A stretch of 64,000 nt of DNA from Brevibacterium marinum (GCF_011927955.1 NZ_JAATJN010000001.1:434001-498000); one strand, 5' to 3'; numbered from the stretch's first letter, positions 1 to 9,038 are shown. Program-made: numbers and translations. Notes: generated by a model from the letters alone, not told the origin.

Positions 1-2044
1 CCTGGTAGGGCCGCAGCTGAACATTCACGGTCTCGGGCACGGCCACCTCGGCGATGGACTCCAGCTGTCGCAGACCGTCCATGAGTCCGGACCACCGCGG
101 GTCCTCGGCGACGTCGTCGGCGAGTTCCTCGAGGTCCTCGTACAGGGCCGTCTGATAGCGGCTGAGCTGGGGGTTCTCCGGTGTGAAGCCGTCGAGGGAG
201 GAGGCCTCGGCGAGGAGTTCGCGCAGCTTGTGGAAGGCGGGATTGTCGAGCGAGAAGAAGGACCCGTCCTCGAGCATGAGATGGGATTCGTCCGTGGCGA
301 GGGCCTTGAACAGGGTCACGAACGGGATCTCGTGGCCTTCGATGCTCACGTCGATGCCGAGGTCGAACCAGTCGGAGTCGTCGCTGGCCTGCGTGCGGAC
401 GGTGACCTGGGGGTCGGCCTCGAGTTCGCGGAACCTCGGCGCGGCATCCGCGTCGGCAATGCTCACCTCGACGTCGTCGAGGGCCTCGAGCTGCGGGAGG
501 ATGCGGGTGGAGAACGTCGCGACGTCGATGCCGGTCAGGGTCGTCGTCTGGGACCGTGCGCAGTTCGGGTCGATCGCGTGCACCCGCGCCAGGACACTCT
601 TCTCGAACCGCCCGTCACGGCTGCGCAGGGGGTCGGCGAACTCGCTCTGATGCGCGATCAGAGGATGCGTCCGCTTCGGCGAGTAGTAGGTCCACGACCA
701 CTCGAGGCGGGCACTGCCGCCCCCGGCCTGCCCGCTGTCGTGACCCTCGGCCGGTCGGCCCTGCTTGCCTCCGCGCTGCCCGCCGTCCTGTCTGCTCGCC
801 TGTTCGTCGGCAGCGGCGTAGCTGACCTGCAGATTCAGGTGCGGTTGACGTTCGACGGGCAGGTCGACCGATTCATCGCTGCTGATGATCGTGTCTCCTC
901 GTCCGCGACCTGCAGGCGGGCGCAGCAGTGGGAGGATCCGGTCGAAGAAGTCCTCGTGGGCCTCGGCAGGGATCTCCGTCGCCGAGGTGGTCTCCAGCAT
1001 CGCCCGCTGCCCCGGACTCAGGCGGGTGTTCAGGGGTGCGATCGTGATCGTGGCTTTCGACTTACCGGTCAGAGCCAGTGAGTAAATGCCCTCGGATCCG
1101 ATCGGGCGCACCGTCTCAAGCGGCTTTGTGCTGTCATCGATGCTCACCTGAGGTGAGATGCTGAGGTCATCGGTGGACTTCGTGACGTCGATGCGAAATG
1201 TTGCGGTTCGGCCGAGGCGGACATCGATCTGCTTGTCGGTGCTGACCAGAGGAATGTCGACCTCTTTCGCCTGGTCCAGGAGGTCCCAGAGGAACGGGGA
1301 GGCGAAGTCGTCGAGGGTGATCGTCGTCGACGAGCTCGGATACCCGCGGTAGCCGAGTGTCTCATCGAGCGTCGCCAGGCGGAAGAACCATTCGAACTGT
1401 TCGGAATCGAACCGGGCGGAGTTCATTCGGGTGGTGAACCAGTGCCAGCCCGCCTGTCCTTTGATCCAATTGCCCGTCGACCCGGGGACGAGGGGACGGA
1501 TGTGCAGCTGAGGTTCCGCCTCGTCGGAGATGTCGGCGGCCTTGAGCCGGGCGGGCTTCTTCGGTTGGAAGTAGCGGCGATTCGGCGGCCGGTGCAGTTC
1601 GAAGCCGAGGGCCAGAGGAGTATCGGGCACGGTCGTGGGTCGGCGTGAGGCCTCGACGATGCGCTCGAGCTGCTGCTTCCATACCGGCGTCTGGGACGAT
1701 GTGCCCGGAGCACGGTGCCCGGCCGAGGCATCCTGTTCGAGGGTGCGCGTGTTGTTGAACAGCAGCAGCGCCACACAGTGTTTGCAGTCGCCGCCGATCG
1801 GGCATGAGCAATGGGTGTAGACGATCTCGCCCGGTTCACCGTCTTCGTAGTCTTCGAAGACGACAGCGGTGCGGTAGAGACCACTGGATCCGACGACATC
1901 GCCGACGAGCTCCTGCTCGCCCTCGTACCAGACCGCCCGCAGCACACGTCCCTGCTTGGAATAGGCTGTTCCACGCGAGAAGGTGCCTTCCCCTCCGAGA
2001 TCGATGATCTCCTCGGTCGGCACCACCGTCAATGCTCGATCCAT
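1..2044 (-). CDS. SNF2-family DEAD/DEAH-like helicase with SWIM zinc finger (partial, C-terminus beyond window)
   Basis: An open minus-strand frame starts at ATG 2044 and runs off the left edge after 681 codons. A SWIM zinc finger is visible as C79-x-C81-x5-C87-x-H89 (motif THCSCPIGGDCKHC). The middle resembles the helicase-associated domain of bacterial SNF2 proteins (WFDLGIDVSIEG, then SFFSLDNPAF), and the last codons read VQLRPYQ, the usual beginning of the SNF2 ATPase core. The ATPase motifs themselves lie outside the window. Such proteins are ATP-driven DNA translocases of unclear cellular role. A Gly/Gln/Arg-rich linker near residue 420 looks disordered. The many overlapping frames on the other strand are shadows. 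Confidence 0.85.
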   Translation of the reverse strand, partial: MDRALTVVPTEEIIDLGGEGTFSRGTAYSKQGRVLRAVWYEGEQELVGDVVGSSGLYRTAVVFEDYEDGEPGEIVYTHCSCPIGGDCKHCVALLLFNNTRTLEQDASAGHRAPGTSSQTPVWKQQLERIVEASRRPTTVPDTPLALGFELHRPPNRRYFQPKKPARLKAADISDEAEPQLHIRPLVPGSTGNWIKGQAGWHWFTTRMNSARFDSEQFEWFFRLATLDETLGYRGYPSSSTTITLDDFASPFLWDLLDQAKEVDIPLVSTDKQIDVRLGRTATFRIDVTKSTDDLSISPQVSIDDSTKPLETVRPIGSEGIYSLALTGKSKATITIAPLNTRLSPGQRAMLETTSATEIPAEAHEDFFDRILPLLRPPAGRGRGDTIISSDESVDLPVERQPHLNLQVSYAAADEQASRQDGGQRGGKQGRPAEGHDSGQAGGGSARLEWSWTYYSPKRTHPLIAHQSEFADPLRSRDGRFEKSVLARVHAIDPNCARSQTTTLTGIDVATFSTRILPQLEALDDVEVSIADADAAPRFRELEADPQVTVRTQASDDSDWFDLGIDVSIEGHEIPFVTLFKALATDESHLMLEDGSFFSLDNPAFHKLRELLAEASSLDGFTPENPQLSRYQTALYEDLEELADDVAEDPRWSGLMDGLRQLESIAEVAVPETVNVQLRPYQ

Positions 2045-2064
2045 TGGCTCAGTTTCTCATGCGA

Positions 2065-3030
2065 TCAGTCTCCACCGCTCCCCGATCCGAAGGCCGGCTC
2101 ATTCGCCTCCAGCCGCGGGACTGCCACGCCCAGTCGCCTCGCGTCGGCGAGGACATCGCGGGGGTAGATGGCCTGCGCCTCGAAGTCGATGTGTCCGGTG
2201 GCGTGCGCCTGGTCCATGATGAAGGTGTACAGGTTGTCGCCTGTCAGCAGCTTGTGCATGGCGAAGCCGATGATGTCGGCAGGAATGTACCGTGCCGCTG
2301 CGCTGCCGAGCCTCGAGGTCCCGCCCTTCGCCCTGAGCACGGGGATCATCTCTCGCACGAGGCGCACGACTTCCCGTAGTGCAGGACGCGACCGGACGAG
2401 TGCGTCGAAGCTTCCCATCCGCAGCCAGCCGACCATGATTCCGGCGTCGAGGATGACGTGGAACCAGAGCCAGCTGCGGAAGTCTGCGACATCCGAGATC
2501 GAGAATCCTGCCGCCGTGAAGAGTTCACGGACTGCTCGGTGTCTGTCGGTGCGGCTCGACCCGTCGACGTCGCCGAGGAAGACGCTTTTGGCGAATCCGC
2601 CGTGCAGGGTGTTGTCGGAATAGCCGCCCCCGCCGCCGGGGAATCCCCACACGACCTGGTCGCGGGGCAGAGAGGCCACTGCGGCAGCGGGTTCGGTCCA
2701 GATGTTGTTGAAGATGAGGACCGTGGCCCCACCGATGCGGGTGCTGAGGAAGTCGACTGCGGTGTCCATCTGATCGTGGTTGACGCTGACGATGACGAGG
2801 TCGTAATCGTGATCGGCCTCGAGGTCCTCGCGCAGGGTCACCGGCCAGGCCCCCTGGACCGGCTTCCCTTTCCGGGAGGCCCTCCCGTCTCTGATGTCCA
2901 GGTCGACCGAGGGACCGAAGTCGGCCGCGCGTCCGGGGCGGACATAGAAATCGACCTCGTTTCCGTCCCTTTCCAGGGCCCATCCGTACAGTGTCGAAAT
3001 GACTCCACGGCCGAACATCAGAACCTTCAT
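2065..3030 (-). CDS. ketopantoate reductase (ApbA/PanE)-family oxidoreductase
   Basis: A protein of 321 residues with an N-terminal Rossmann start, MKVLMFGRGVISTLYGWAL, as in 2-dehydropantoate 2-reductase relatives that bind NADP(H). ATG 3030 is preferred over GTG 3051 because it starts directly at the Rossmann strand and has GAAGGAG upstream. The C-terminal half is helical, as expected for the substrate domain. It is transcribed divergently from a TetR regulator, with palindromes between them, so it is probably that regulator's target. No pantothenate genes are nearby, so the substrate may not be ketopantoate. The family call is firm and the substrate unknown. Confidence 0.75.
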   Translation of the reverse strand: MKVLMFGRGVISTLYGWALERDGNEVDFYVRPGRAADFGPSVDLDIRDGRASRKGKPVQGAWPVTLREDLEADHDYDLVIVSVNHDQMDTAVDFLSTRIGGATVLIFNNIWTEPAAAVASLPRDQVVWGFPGGGGGYSDNTLHGGFAKSVFLGDVDGSSRTDRHRAVRELFTAAGFSISDVADFRSWLWFHVILDAGIMVGWLRMGSFDALVRSRPALREVVRLVREMIPVLRAKGGTSRLGSAAARYIPADIIGFAMHKLLTGDNLYTFIMDQAHATGHIDFEAQAIYPRDVLADARRLGVAVPRLEANEPAFGSGSGGD

Positions 3031-3081
3031 CTCTGTCTCTCTCCTTCGCACCCTTCGGTGCAGCTCAGTGCCTCAATATAT

Positions 3082-3099
3082 GTGGAAGGTGGTTTCCAC
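3082..3099. promoter_or_regulatory. inverted repeat, candidate TetR operator
   Basis: GTGGAA and TTCCAC flank a 6-bp spacer in the divergent region between the reductase and the TetR gene. The position fits an operator controlling both genes; binding is inferred. Confidence 0.4.
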
Positions 3100-3103
3100 T
3101 TAC

Positions 3104-3116
3104 GCTTAGACTAAGC
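3104..3116. promoter_or_regulatory. 13-bp perfect palindrome GCTTAGACTAAGC, candidate TetR operator
   Basis: The palindrome GCTTAG-A-CTAAGC lies just before the TetR coding region. Its length and symmetry suit a TetR dimer. It is a second candidate beside the repeat at 3082-3099. Confidence 0.45.
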
Positions 3117-3117
3117 A

Positions 3118-3822
3118 GTGAATCGACTGATGCATTCCGAATCTCCGAAAGTGAGAGCAGAAATGACCGAGACGACTCAGATCGGCGGCACCGGAGGCTC
3201 CAAGCTGCGGGCGGATGCCGCGGACAACAGGGCGCGCATTCTCACAGCGGCGCGTGAGCTCATCGCGGAACGGGGCATCGACGTGCCGATGACCGCGATA
3301 GCCCGACGGGCCGGTGTGGGTGCGGCGACCCTCTTCCGCCGCTTCCCCGACCGGAGTTCGCTCATCGCCGAGGCGTTCGCCACGCAGCTCACACACTGCG
3401 AATCGGTCCTTGAGGAGGCTTCGGCAGACCCTGACCCCTGGCACGGGTTCTGCATGTTCATCGAAGACCTCGGACGGATGCAGGTCGAGGACCGCGGGTT
3501 CACCGAGGCGTTCCTCTCGGCCGTCGCCGACAGATCGGGAATCGATGAGAAGCGCATGCGGGCGGAGTCGGCCTTCGCAGGTCTCGTCGACCGCGCTCAG
3601 AAGGCGGGCAGACTGCGTCCCGACTTCAGCCCCAGCGATCTGCTGCTGATCTTCCTCGCCAACGGCGGCCTGAGCCAGGCTCCGCCCGAGCATGCCCATG
3701 ACCTCTCGCGCCGACTCATCGCCTACCTGCTGCAGAGCTTCGAAGCCAAAGGTGTCCGGGACGAACAATCCCTGCCCCGACCGAGCCGGATGGGACTGAG
3801 CGAGGTCTTTCCTTCCACATAG
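3118..3822 (+). CDS. TetR/AcrR-family transcriptional regulator
   Basis: The N-terminal helix-turn-helix follows the TetR pattern: RARILTAARELIAERG, then IARRAGVGAATLFRRFPDRS around residues 37-80. The C-terminal ligand domain is variable, as usual. GTG 3118 gives 234 residues; ATG 3163 is an in-frame alternative giving 219 residues that keeps the whole DNA-binding domain and has GAGAG upstream, so the start is uncertain. Divergence from the ketopantoate-reductase-like gene, with two palindromes between, suggests local repression. The ligand is unknown. Confidence 0.85.
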   Translation: MNRLMHSESPKVRAEMTETTQIGGTGGSKLRADAADNRARILTAARELIAERGIDVPMTAIARRAGVGAATLFRRFPDRSSLIAEAFATQLTHCESVLEEASADPDPWHGFCMFIEDLGRMQVEDRGFTEAFLSAVADRSGIDEKRMRAESAFAGLVDRAQKAGRLRPDFSPSDLLLIFLANGGLSQAPPEHAHDLSRRLIAYLLQSFEAKGVRDEQSLPRPSRMGLSEVFPST

Positions 3823-3912
3823 GCCGCACGGGTGAGAGCGGCACTGCAGGTGAGACCCGCGCTGCGTCGCCGCCCCCGGACTGCCGAGCGGCGCCGAATG
3901 AGTGACGGCCGC

Positions 3913-4764
3913 CTACATCTCCTCGTGGGCGTTCGGGTCGCGGTCCTGCATCCGTCCCTGCGCCAAGCCGGAGATCGCCTCGACTTCACCGGGTTCGAGG
4001 GCGAAGTCGAAGATATCGAGGTTGAGCAGCTGGCGGGCCGGATCGGCCGATTTCGGGAGGGGAACGCTTCCGAGCTCATGATGCCAGCGCAGGACCACCT
4101 CGGAGGGGACGACCTCATGTCGTTTCGCGATGTCGATGATGACCGGTTCGCTGAGCAGGGAGCCCGCCCGTCGCAACGGCGCCCAGGACTGGGTCCGTAT
4201 GCCCAGTGCGCGGTGGAAGGTCAGCAGCTCCGGCTGCGGGAAGTAGGGATGGAGCTCGACCTGATTGACGGCGGGGGTGACTCCAGTCTCATCGATGAGA
4301 CGCTCGAGCATCGGCTCGGTGAAGTTCGACACTCCGATCGAACGCACCAGTCCGCGTTGCTGGGCGTCGATGAGACCGCGCCAGGTGTCAACGTATCTGT
4401 CGACGCTCGGGTTGGGCCAGTGGATGAGGTGGAGGTCGAGGCGATCGAGGCCGAGACGCGCCAGTGACTCCTGCGTGCTGGCCACCGTCTCCTCGAAGCC
4501 GTGGTGACGGCCGGGGACCTTGTTGGACACGAGCAGCTGTTCGCGCTCGACTCCGCCGGCGGCGACGGCCTGACCGACCTCGACCTCGTTGTCATAGTTG
4601 ACCGCGGTGTCGAGGAGCCGGTAGCCGTTGCTGATGCCGGCCGCGATCGCTTCGACGCCTGCCTCACCCGTGAGCTCGGAGGTGCCGAGGCCGATCGCCG
4701 GAATCGTGTGCCCATCGTTGAGGAGGAAGTCGGAGACCTGTGCTTCGGGCAGTGGTTCACTCAT
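3913..4764 (-). CDS. aldo/keto reductase (2,5-diketo-gluconate-reductase-like)
   Basis: A 283-residue single-domain AKR. The catalytic tetrad can be read: Asp in RLLDTA, Tyr in NYDNE, Lys in SNKVPGRHHG and His in HLIHWPNPS. The family reduces aldehydes and ketones with NADPH in a TIM barrel; length and motifs match the AKR5-type group. A close paralogue lies at 8009-8860 with the same C-terminal pattern (GRM-DRDP-HEEM), which points to a local duplication. The physiological substrate is not evident from the neighbours. Confidence 0.85.
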   Translation of the reverse strand: MSEPLPEAQVSDFLLNDGHTIPAIGLGTSELTGEAGVEAIAAGISNGYRLLDTAVNYDNEVEVGQAVAAGGVEREQLLVSNKVPGRHHGFEETVASTQESLARLGLDRLDLHLIHWPNPSVDRYVDTWRGLIDAQQRGLVRSIGVSNFTEPMLERLIDETGVTPAVNQVELHPYFPQPELLTFHRALGIRTQSWAPLRRAGSLLSEPVIIDIAKRHEVVPSEVVLRWHHELGSVPLPKSADPARQLLNLDIFDFALEPGEVEAISGLAQGRMQDRDPNAHEEM

Positions 4765-4815
4765 GCCCCCACGGTACGTGTGACGGTTCCCTGCCGAAAG
4801 GGGGTCTGTCCGCGT

Positions 4816-5778
4816 TCAGACGAGTAGATCGGCGAGTCGGCGCACCGCCTCGGTCCCGGCAAGCTCACCAGCCAGGAGCGGTACCTCACTCACCGGCACC
4901 GGGGCGACTCCCCTGGCCAGTTCTGCCAGCTGGCGGTCTTCGAGATCACGGCGGGCGGAAAGGAAGTCTCCGGCGTCCGCGGGCGAACGCCGATTGACGA
5001 CGACCCCGGCGAGGTCGACGTCCAGGTCGTGCAGCTGTCGGACCAGATCGAGGGTCTCGGCCACGGGCAAGCGTTCTGCCAGCGTCGTGATGAGGAAACC
5101 GGTCTGTTTCGAGTCGGCGATGGTCGACCGCAGCAGAGCGAAGCGGTCGCGACGGGCCAGGAGGCTCCGGCGCATCTGCGCATCGGGCCCCGGCGTCTCC
5201 TCTTTCGGGCTGACGAGGGAGCGCGCCGCGGCGGCGAAGCGCTCGGAGCGGTCGCGGTTGGTCACCAGCGACTCGGCCCAGCCGGTCAGCCGCTCGGGCA
5301 GCGCCAGCAGGTGCACGGTGTGACCGGTCGGTGCGGTGTCGAAGAGGACGAGGTCGTAGTCCCCGATCGAGTCCTCGGTGATCGTCGCGATCCGTTCGAG
5401 CACGGCCGATTCGTGACTGCCGGGAGCGGTCTTCGCGGTCTTCAGATGATCGCGCACCGCGGTGTGCGTGCGTTCGGGCAGCATCCGCATCATCATCGAC
5501 TCGACGCTCGCGAAGTGCGCCTCGATCGTCGCCTGCGGATCAACCTCGATGGCATCGACGTGGCCGATCTCGGCCGTGAACACACGCCGAGGATCGTCGC
5601 CCAGCCCATGTTGCCAGATATCGCCGAGGTTGTGGGCCGGATCCGTCGACACCAGCAGCACTCGACCGCCGTCGAGTGCTCGTGCCAGCGCCAGCCCGGA
5701 CGACACCGAGGTCTTGCCCGTTCCGCCCTTGCCGCCGACGAAGAGGAGCCTGCGGGAGCGAGCGATGTCTAACAGCAT
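4816..5778 (-). CDS. ArsA/Get3-type ATPase
   Basis: A 320-residue ATPase of the ArsA/GET3 class. The deviant P-loop GKGGTGKT is at residues 16-23, the switch I-like motif is STDPAHNLGDIW and the switch II-like motif is DTAPTGHTVHLLALP. It has a single nucleotide-binding domain, unlike the double ArsA of arsenite pumps, and no arsenic genes adjoin it. ATG 5778 is chosen: it overlaps the end of the upstream small gene by 10 bp, implying translational coupling, and the P-loop follows closely. It is the third gene of a cstA operon, so a role in handling or regulating a membrane protein is more likely than arsenite export; that is inference. Confidence 0.8.
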   Translation of the reverse strand: MLLDIARSRRLLFVGGKGGTGKTSVSSGLALARALDGGRVLLVSTDPAHNLGDIWQHGLGDDPRRVFTAEIGHVDAIEVDPQATIEAHFASVESMMMRMLPERTHTAVRDHLKTAKTAPGSHESAVLERIATITEDSIGDYDLVLFDTAPTGHTVHLLALPERLTGWAESLVTNRDRSERFAAAARSLVSPKEETPGPDAQMRRSLLARRDRFALLRSTIADSKQTGFLITTLAERLPVAETLDLVRQLHDLDVDLAGVVVNRRSPADAGDFLSARRDLEDRQLAELARGVAPVPVSEVPLLAGELAGTEAVRRLADLLV

Positions 5779-6074
5779 GCGATGTGATCCAGAGGAGAGC
5801 GCGGCAGGCCCATCCGCCGATGCCAGGCGTGGAAGTCTCCCCACACGGCGGGCATGAGTTCGGCTGTGTAGTAGGCCGCCGGGTCGGGGACGCCGAGCGT
5901 CTCGCCGAGGACGACGATGGAGAAGAAGTCGTCTTCGGCCTGCTGCTCACGCTTGAGCGTCTGCCGGTACGGTCCGATGTAGAACTCGAGCAGTCCGGAG
6001 CGGAAAGCCGCCCACTTCCTCGGCAGCGACCTCAGGCCGGCGACGATGGAGCTGCGGGTGATCGGCGACTTCAC
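5769..6074 (-). CDS. small cory-CC-star-type protein
   Basis: A 101-residue protein that ends in Cys-Cys immediately before the stop (DHIACC), the hallmark of the actinobacterial family named cory-CC-star. The middle is amphipathic and aromatic (LLEFYIGPYRQTLKREQQAE), with no clear membrane segment. It starts with GTG 6074, 4 bp after the cstA stop, and overlaps the ArsA-type gene by 10 bp, so all three are probably translated together. The function is unknown; the fixed C-terminal Cys pair suggests metal or thiol chemistry at the chain end. Confidence 0.7.
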   Translation of the reverse strand: MKSPITRSSIVAGLRSLPRKWAAFRSGLLEFYIGPYRQTLKREQQAEDDFFSIVVLGETLGVPDPAAYYTAELMPAVWGDFHAWHRRMGLPRSPLDHIACC

Positions 6075-6078
6075 AGGA

Positions 6079-7806
6079 TCAGATGTTCTCTCGGGAGGCC
6101 GCGACCTTCTCGTCCGCGTCCGGCGCCTCGGGCGGTTCTTTGTATGCCCGACGCATCGCCAGGACCGCTTCGACGGCGACCCAGATGCTGGCGATGATGA
6201 TGATCACGTCGATGGCGAACAGCAGCCAGTCCGCGGTCCCGGGGGTGGCGAAGCTGATCAGCTGGTCGATGGCGGCCCAGAACGACATGACGAAGACGAA
6301 GGCCAGGGGGATCATCGCCGGTGCCGGGTTCCTCTGCTTGCGGATGAGGATCACGGCGATGATGGACAGCGACAGAGAGGCCATGAGCTGGTTGGTGGTG
6401 CCGAACAGCGGCCAGATCCGCAGACCGCCTTCACCGCCGAGCCCCTGCGAGAATGTCAGCCCGAGTCCGAGGACGACGACGAGCAGGGTGGCCGGGATGT
6501 TGCTGATGCGCAGTTTGACGGTCTCCCCGATCTCCTGGATGACGAACCGCAGCAGACGCATCCCGGTGTCCATGGTCGTCGCCGCGAACAGGACCGCCAT
6601 GGTGGCCAGGACGGTCGCCGAGAGGGAGGCGGGCAGTCCCAGTCCGTTCTCCATCAGGGCGCCGCCGCCCTGGACGAAGGCGTCGACGCCGCCTTCGCCG
6701 AAGGCCGAGTAGATCTCCTGCCAAGCGGCAGTGGACTTGATGCCGCCGATGATGGCCAGAATGGTGCCCAGGGACAGCAGCCCCTCGCCGACCGCGCCGA
6801 AGTAGCCGACAAACCGCGCGTCGGTCTCCTTGTCCAGCTGCTTCGAGCTCGTGCCGGAGGCGACCATGCCGTGGAAGCCCGAGATGGCGCCGCAGGCGAT
6901 GGTGACGAAGAGCAGCGGAACCATGCTCGGCGTGCCGTCGGGGACGTTCATGTTGACGGCGGGCGCGACGAGCTCCGGTTTGACTGCGGAGAACAGTGTG
7001 GCGGTGAGCACCGAGCCGAACAGCAGGATGAGGCCGATGAACAGCTGGACGCCGTTGATGTAGTCACGCGGCTGCAGCAGCACCCACACCGGCAGCAGCG
7101 AAGCGATCGCACCGTAGACGAAGAGAGCGACGATCCAGAACGTGGCCGGGCTCATCCCGAGGGTCGATTCGGGCAGGACCACGGGCACAGCGCTGCCGAG
7201 GACGATGAGGGAGTAGAGGGCTACGACGCCGACGACGGTGACCGGGATCAGCGGAATCCGCAGACGGTAGACGCACAGGCCGACGAGCAGCGCGACGACA
7301 ATGGCGCCCCAGGTGGGGATCACTGCCGTGGGGGTGCTGATGAGCAGGTTCTTGATGACCACGGCGAAGGCCGCGATGACCATGAGCAGCAGGAGGAAGA
7401 TGACGATGAGGAAGAGGTTCGCCCCGCGCTTGCCGATGTAGCGGGAGGACAGAGCCCCGATCGAGCGTCCCTTGTTGCGCACCGAGGCCCACAGCGTTCC
7501 GAGGTCGTGCATGCCGGCGAAGAAGATGGTGCCGATCGTCACCCATAGCAGGGCCGGCAGCCAGCCCCAGATGATCGCGATCGCCGGACCCACGATCGGT
7601 GCCGCGCCGGCGACCGAGGTGAAGTGGTGTCCCCAGAGGATGTACTTGTTTGTGGGAACGTAGTCGACTCCGTCGTGCATCTCATGCGAAGGCGTCTTGA
7701 ATCCGTCGGAGAGTCGGAAGACCTTGCGACCCAGATACTTCGAGTACAGGAGATAGCCGCCGACGAACATCGCCAGGCCGATGAGCATGATGATCAGGGA
7801 CCCCAT
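6079..7806 (-). CDS. cstA: carbon starvation protein A family transporter
   Basis: A 575-residue polytopic membrane protein that clearly matches CstA. It has an N-terminal membrane segment, then GVDYVPTNKYILWGHHF and GAAPIVGPAIAIIWGWLPALL, both typical of the family, and many further hydrophobic helices. CstA proteins import peptides or pyruvate during carbon limitation. It is the first gene of a three-gene operon with the small Cys-Cys protein and the ArsA-type ATPase. The upstream 200 bp contain a short direct repeat but no promoter I can place with confidence. Confidence 0.9.
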   Translation of the reverse strand: MGSLIIMLIGLAMFVGGYLLYSKYLGRKVFRLSDGFKTPSHEMHDGVDYVPTNKYILWGHHFTSVAGAAPIVGPAIAIIWGWLPALLWVTIGTIFFAGMHDLGTLWASVRNKGRSIGALSSRYIGKRGANLFLIVIFLLLLMVIAAFAVVIKNLLISTPTAVIPTWGAIVVALLVGLCVYRLRIPLIPVTVVGVVALYSLIVLGSAVPVVLPESTLGMSPATFWIVALFVYGAIASLLPVWVLLQPRDYINGVQLFIGLILLFGSVLTATLFSAVKPELVAPAVNMNVPDGTPSMVPLLFVTIACGAISGFHGMVASGTSSKQLDKETDARFVGYFGAVGEGLLSLGTILAIIGGIKSTAAWQEIYSAFGEGGVDAFVQGGGALMENGLGLPASLSATVLATMAVLFAATTMDTGMRLLRFVIQEIGETVKLRISNIPATLLVVVLGLGLTFSQGLGGEGGLRIWPLFGTTNQLMASLSLSIIAVILIRKQRNPAPAMIPLAFVFVMSFWAAIDQLISFATPGTADWLLFAIDVIIIIASIWVAVEAVLAMRRAYKEPPEAPDADEKVAASRENI

Positions 7807-7910
7807 GGGGCGCCTCCCTTTCGCAGCGCATCACTGCGCTGCCGCGAAGAATTCACAGTACCTTTAATGCCAGCTTACCAGCCCCTGTGAGCTGCCTTAC
7901 CCTGCAGCTG

Positions 7911-7970
7911 GTCGTGGTGTCGGTCAGCTGCCTCACCGATCACCTCGTCGCGGTGTCGGTCAGCTGCCTC
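7911..7970. repeat. two direct copies of a 24-bp element upstream of cstA
   Basis: GTCG-Y-GGTGTCGGTCAGCTGCCTC occurs at 7911-7934 and 7947-7970, with a period of 36 bp and one difference. It lies between cstA and the downstream aldo/keto reductase gene. It may be regulatory or merely a duplication. Confidence 0.6.
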
Positions 7971-8008
7971 TGGTCTCGGTGTCTCTCACGCGGACGCTGC
8001 TGCTGTCC

Positions 8009-8860
8009 TCACATCTCTTCGTGGGTGAGCGGATCCCGGTCCTTCATCCGGCCGCGCTCAAGAGCGGAGATCGCGTCCACCTCGGCGGGGGTGAGATTGA
8101 AGTCGAAGATGTCGGCGTTGAGCCTCTGTCGGTCGGGGCTGGCCGACTTCGGGATCGGCAGGCTGCCGACCTCGAGGTGCCAGCGCAGGACGACCTGGGC
8201 CGGCTCGACGCCATGGGCACTGGCCGCCTCGGCGATCGGAGCCTCGGCGAACAGCCCCTGGTCGCGATACAACGGCGACCACGCCACTGTCTGGACGCCG
8301 ATGGTCGCATGGAAGTCGATGAGCTTGCTCTGCGGGAAGTAGGGATGGAGTTCGACCTGGTTGACCACTGGGGTGACTCCGGTTGCGGCGATGAGTTCCT
8401 GGAGCATCTCCTCGGTGAAGTTCGAGACGCCGATCGACGTCACCAGGCCGCGTTCGCGCAGCTCGATGAGACCGCGCCACGTGTCGACGTACTTGCCGAC
8501 GCTGGGGTTGGGCCAATGGATGAGATGGAGGTCGAGACGCTCGAGGCCGAGCCTGGCCAGGGACTCTTCGGTGCTGGCGATGGATTCCTCGAAGCCGTGG
8601 TGGCGGCCGGGGATCTTGCTCGTGACGAAGAGTTCATCGCGCTCGACGGGACTGTCGGCGATGGCTTGGCCGACCTCGCGCTCGTTCTCGTAGTTGACCG
8701 CGGTGTCGAGGAGTCGGTAGCCGCCCGCGATGCCTGACACGATCGCGTCGACGCCTGCTGCGTCCCGCATGGCGTAGGTGCCGAGGCCGATCTGAGGGAT
8801 GCTCGCACCGTCGTCGAGGTCGAGGGTCGGGATCACTGAGTCACGCGCTGAAGTGGACAT
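8009..8860 (-). CDS. aldo/keto reductase, paralogue of the gene at 3913-4764
   Basis: A 283-residue AKR with the tetrad in RLLDTA (Asp), NYENE (Tyr), TSKIPGRHHG (Lys) and HLIHWPNPS (His). It matches the other aldo/keto reductase of this window in length and along its whole sequence, including the end GRMKDRDPLTHEEM. The two copies flank the cstA operon. Start ATG 8860. NADPH-dependent carbonyl reduction is expected from the family; the substrate is unknown. Confidence 0.85.
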   Translation of the reverse strand: MSTSARDSVIPTLDLDDGASIPQIGLGTYAMRDAAGVDAIVSGIAGGYRLLDTAVNYENEREVGQAIADSPVERDELFVTSKIPGRHHGFEESIASTEESLARLGLERLDLHLIHWPNPSVGKYVDTWRGLIELRERGLVTSIGVSNFTEEMLQELIAATGVTPVVNQVELHPYFPQSKLIDFHATIGVQTVAWSPLYRDQGLFAEAPIAEAASAHGVEPAQVVLRWHLEVGSLPIPKSASPDRQRLNADIFDFNLTPAEVDAISALERGRMKDRDPLTHEEM

Positions 8861-9006
8861 GTCCCAACCCTATGACCGCGGAGGTGGTTCCGGCCAGAGG
8901 CGTGCATTGCCTTCACTGGACATCGACACCACGGCGGAGCGCCGAAACGTTTGTGCGTGCCCAGTGGTCTCGGCACCCCGCCGTGGTGTCGGCACTCCGG
9001 CACTCC

Positions 9007-9038
9007 AGTGCTCCAGTGCTCCAGTGCTCCAGTGCTCC
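9007..9038. repeat. tandem repeat, four copies of AGTGCTCC
   Basis: Four perfect 8-bp units lie in the 214-bp gap between two minus-strand genes. The flanks (GGCACTCC, GTGCTCCGGCG) look like degenerate extra copies. This is a simple slippage-prone array with no coding content. Confidence 0.85.

Noticed and set aside
4816..5778. Arsenite-pump ATPase
   Set aside because: It has one ATPase domain and no arsB, arsR or arsC partner; the ArsB/SLC13-type permease at 10506 is 5 kb away on the other strand.
6046..7548. A 500-codon plus-strand frame
   Set aside because: It lies opposite cstA and has shadow-type composition (long runs of Asp, Glu, Gly, Arg).
7911..7970. Possible CRISPR-like repeat pair
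   Set aside because: Only two copies with a 12-bp gap and no cas genes; a simple local duplication is more likely.
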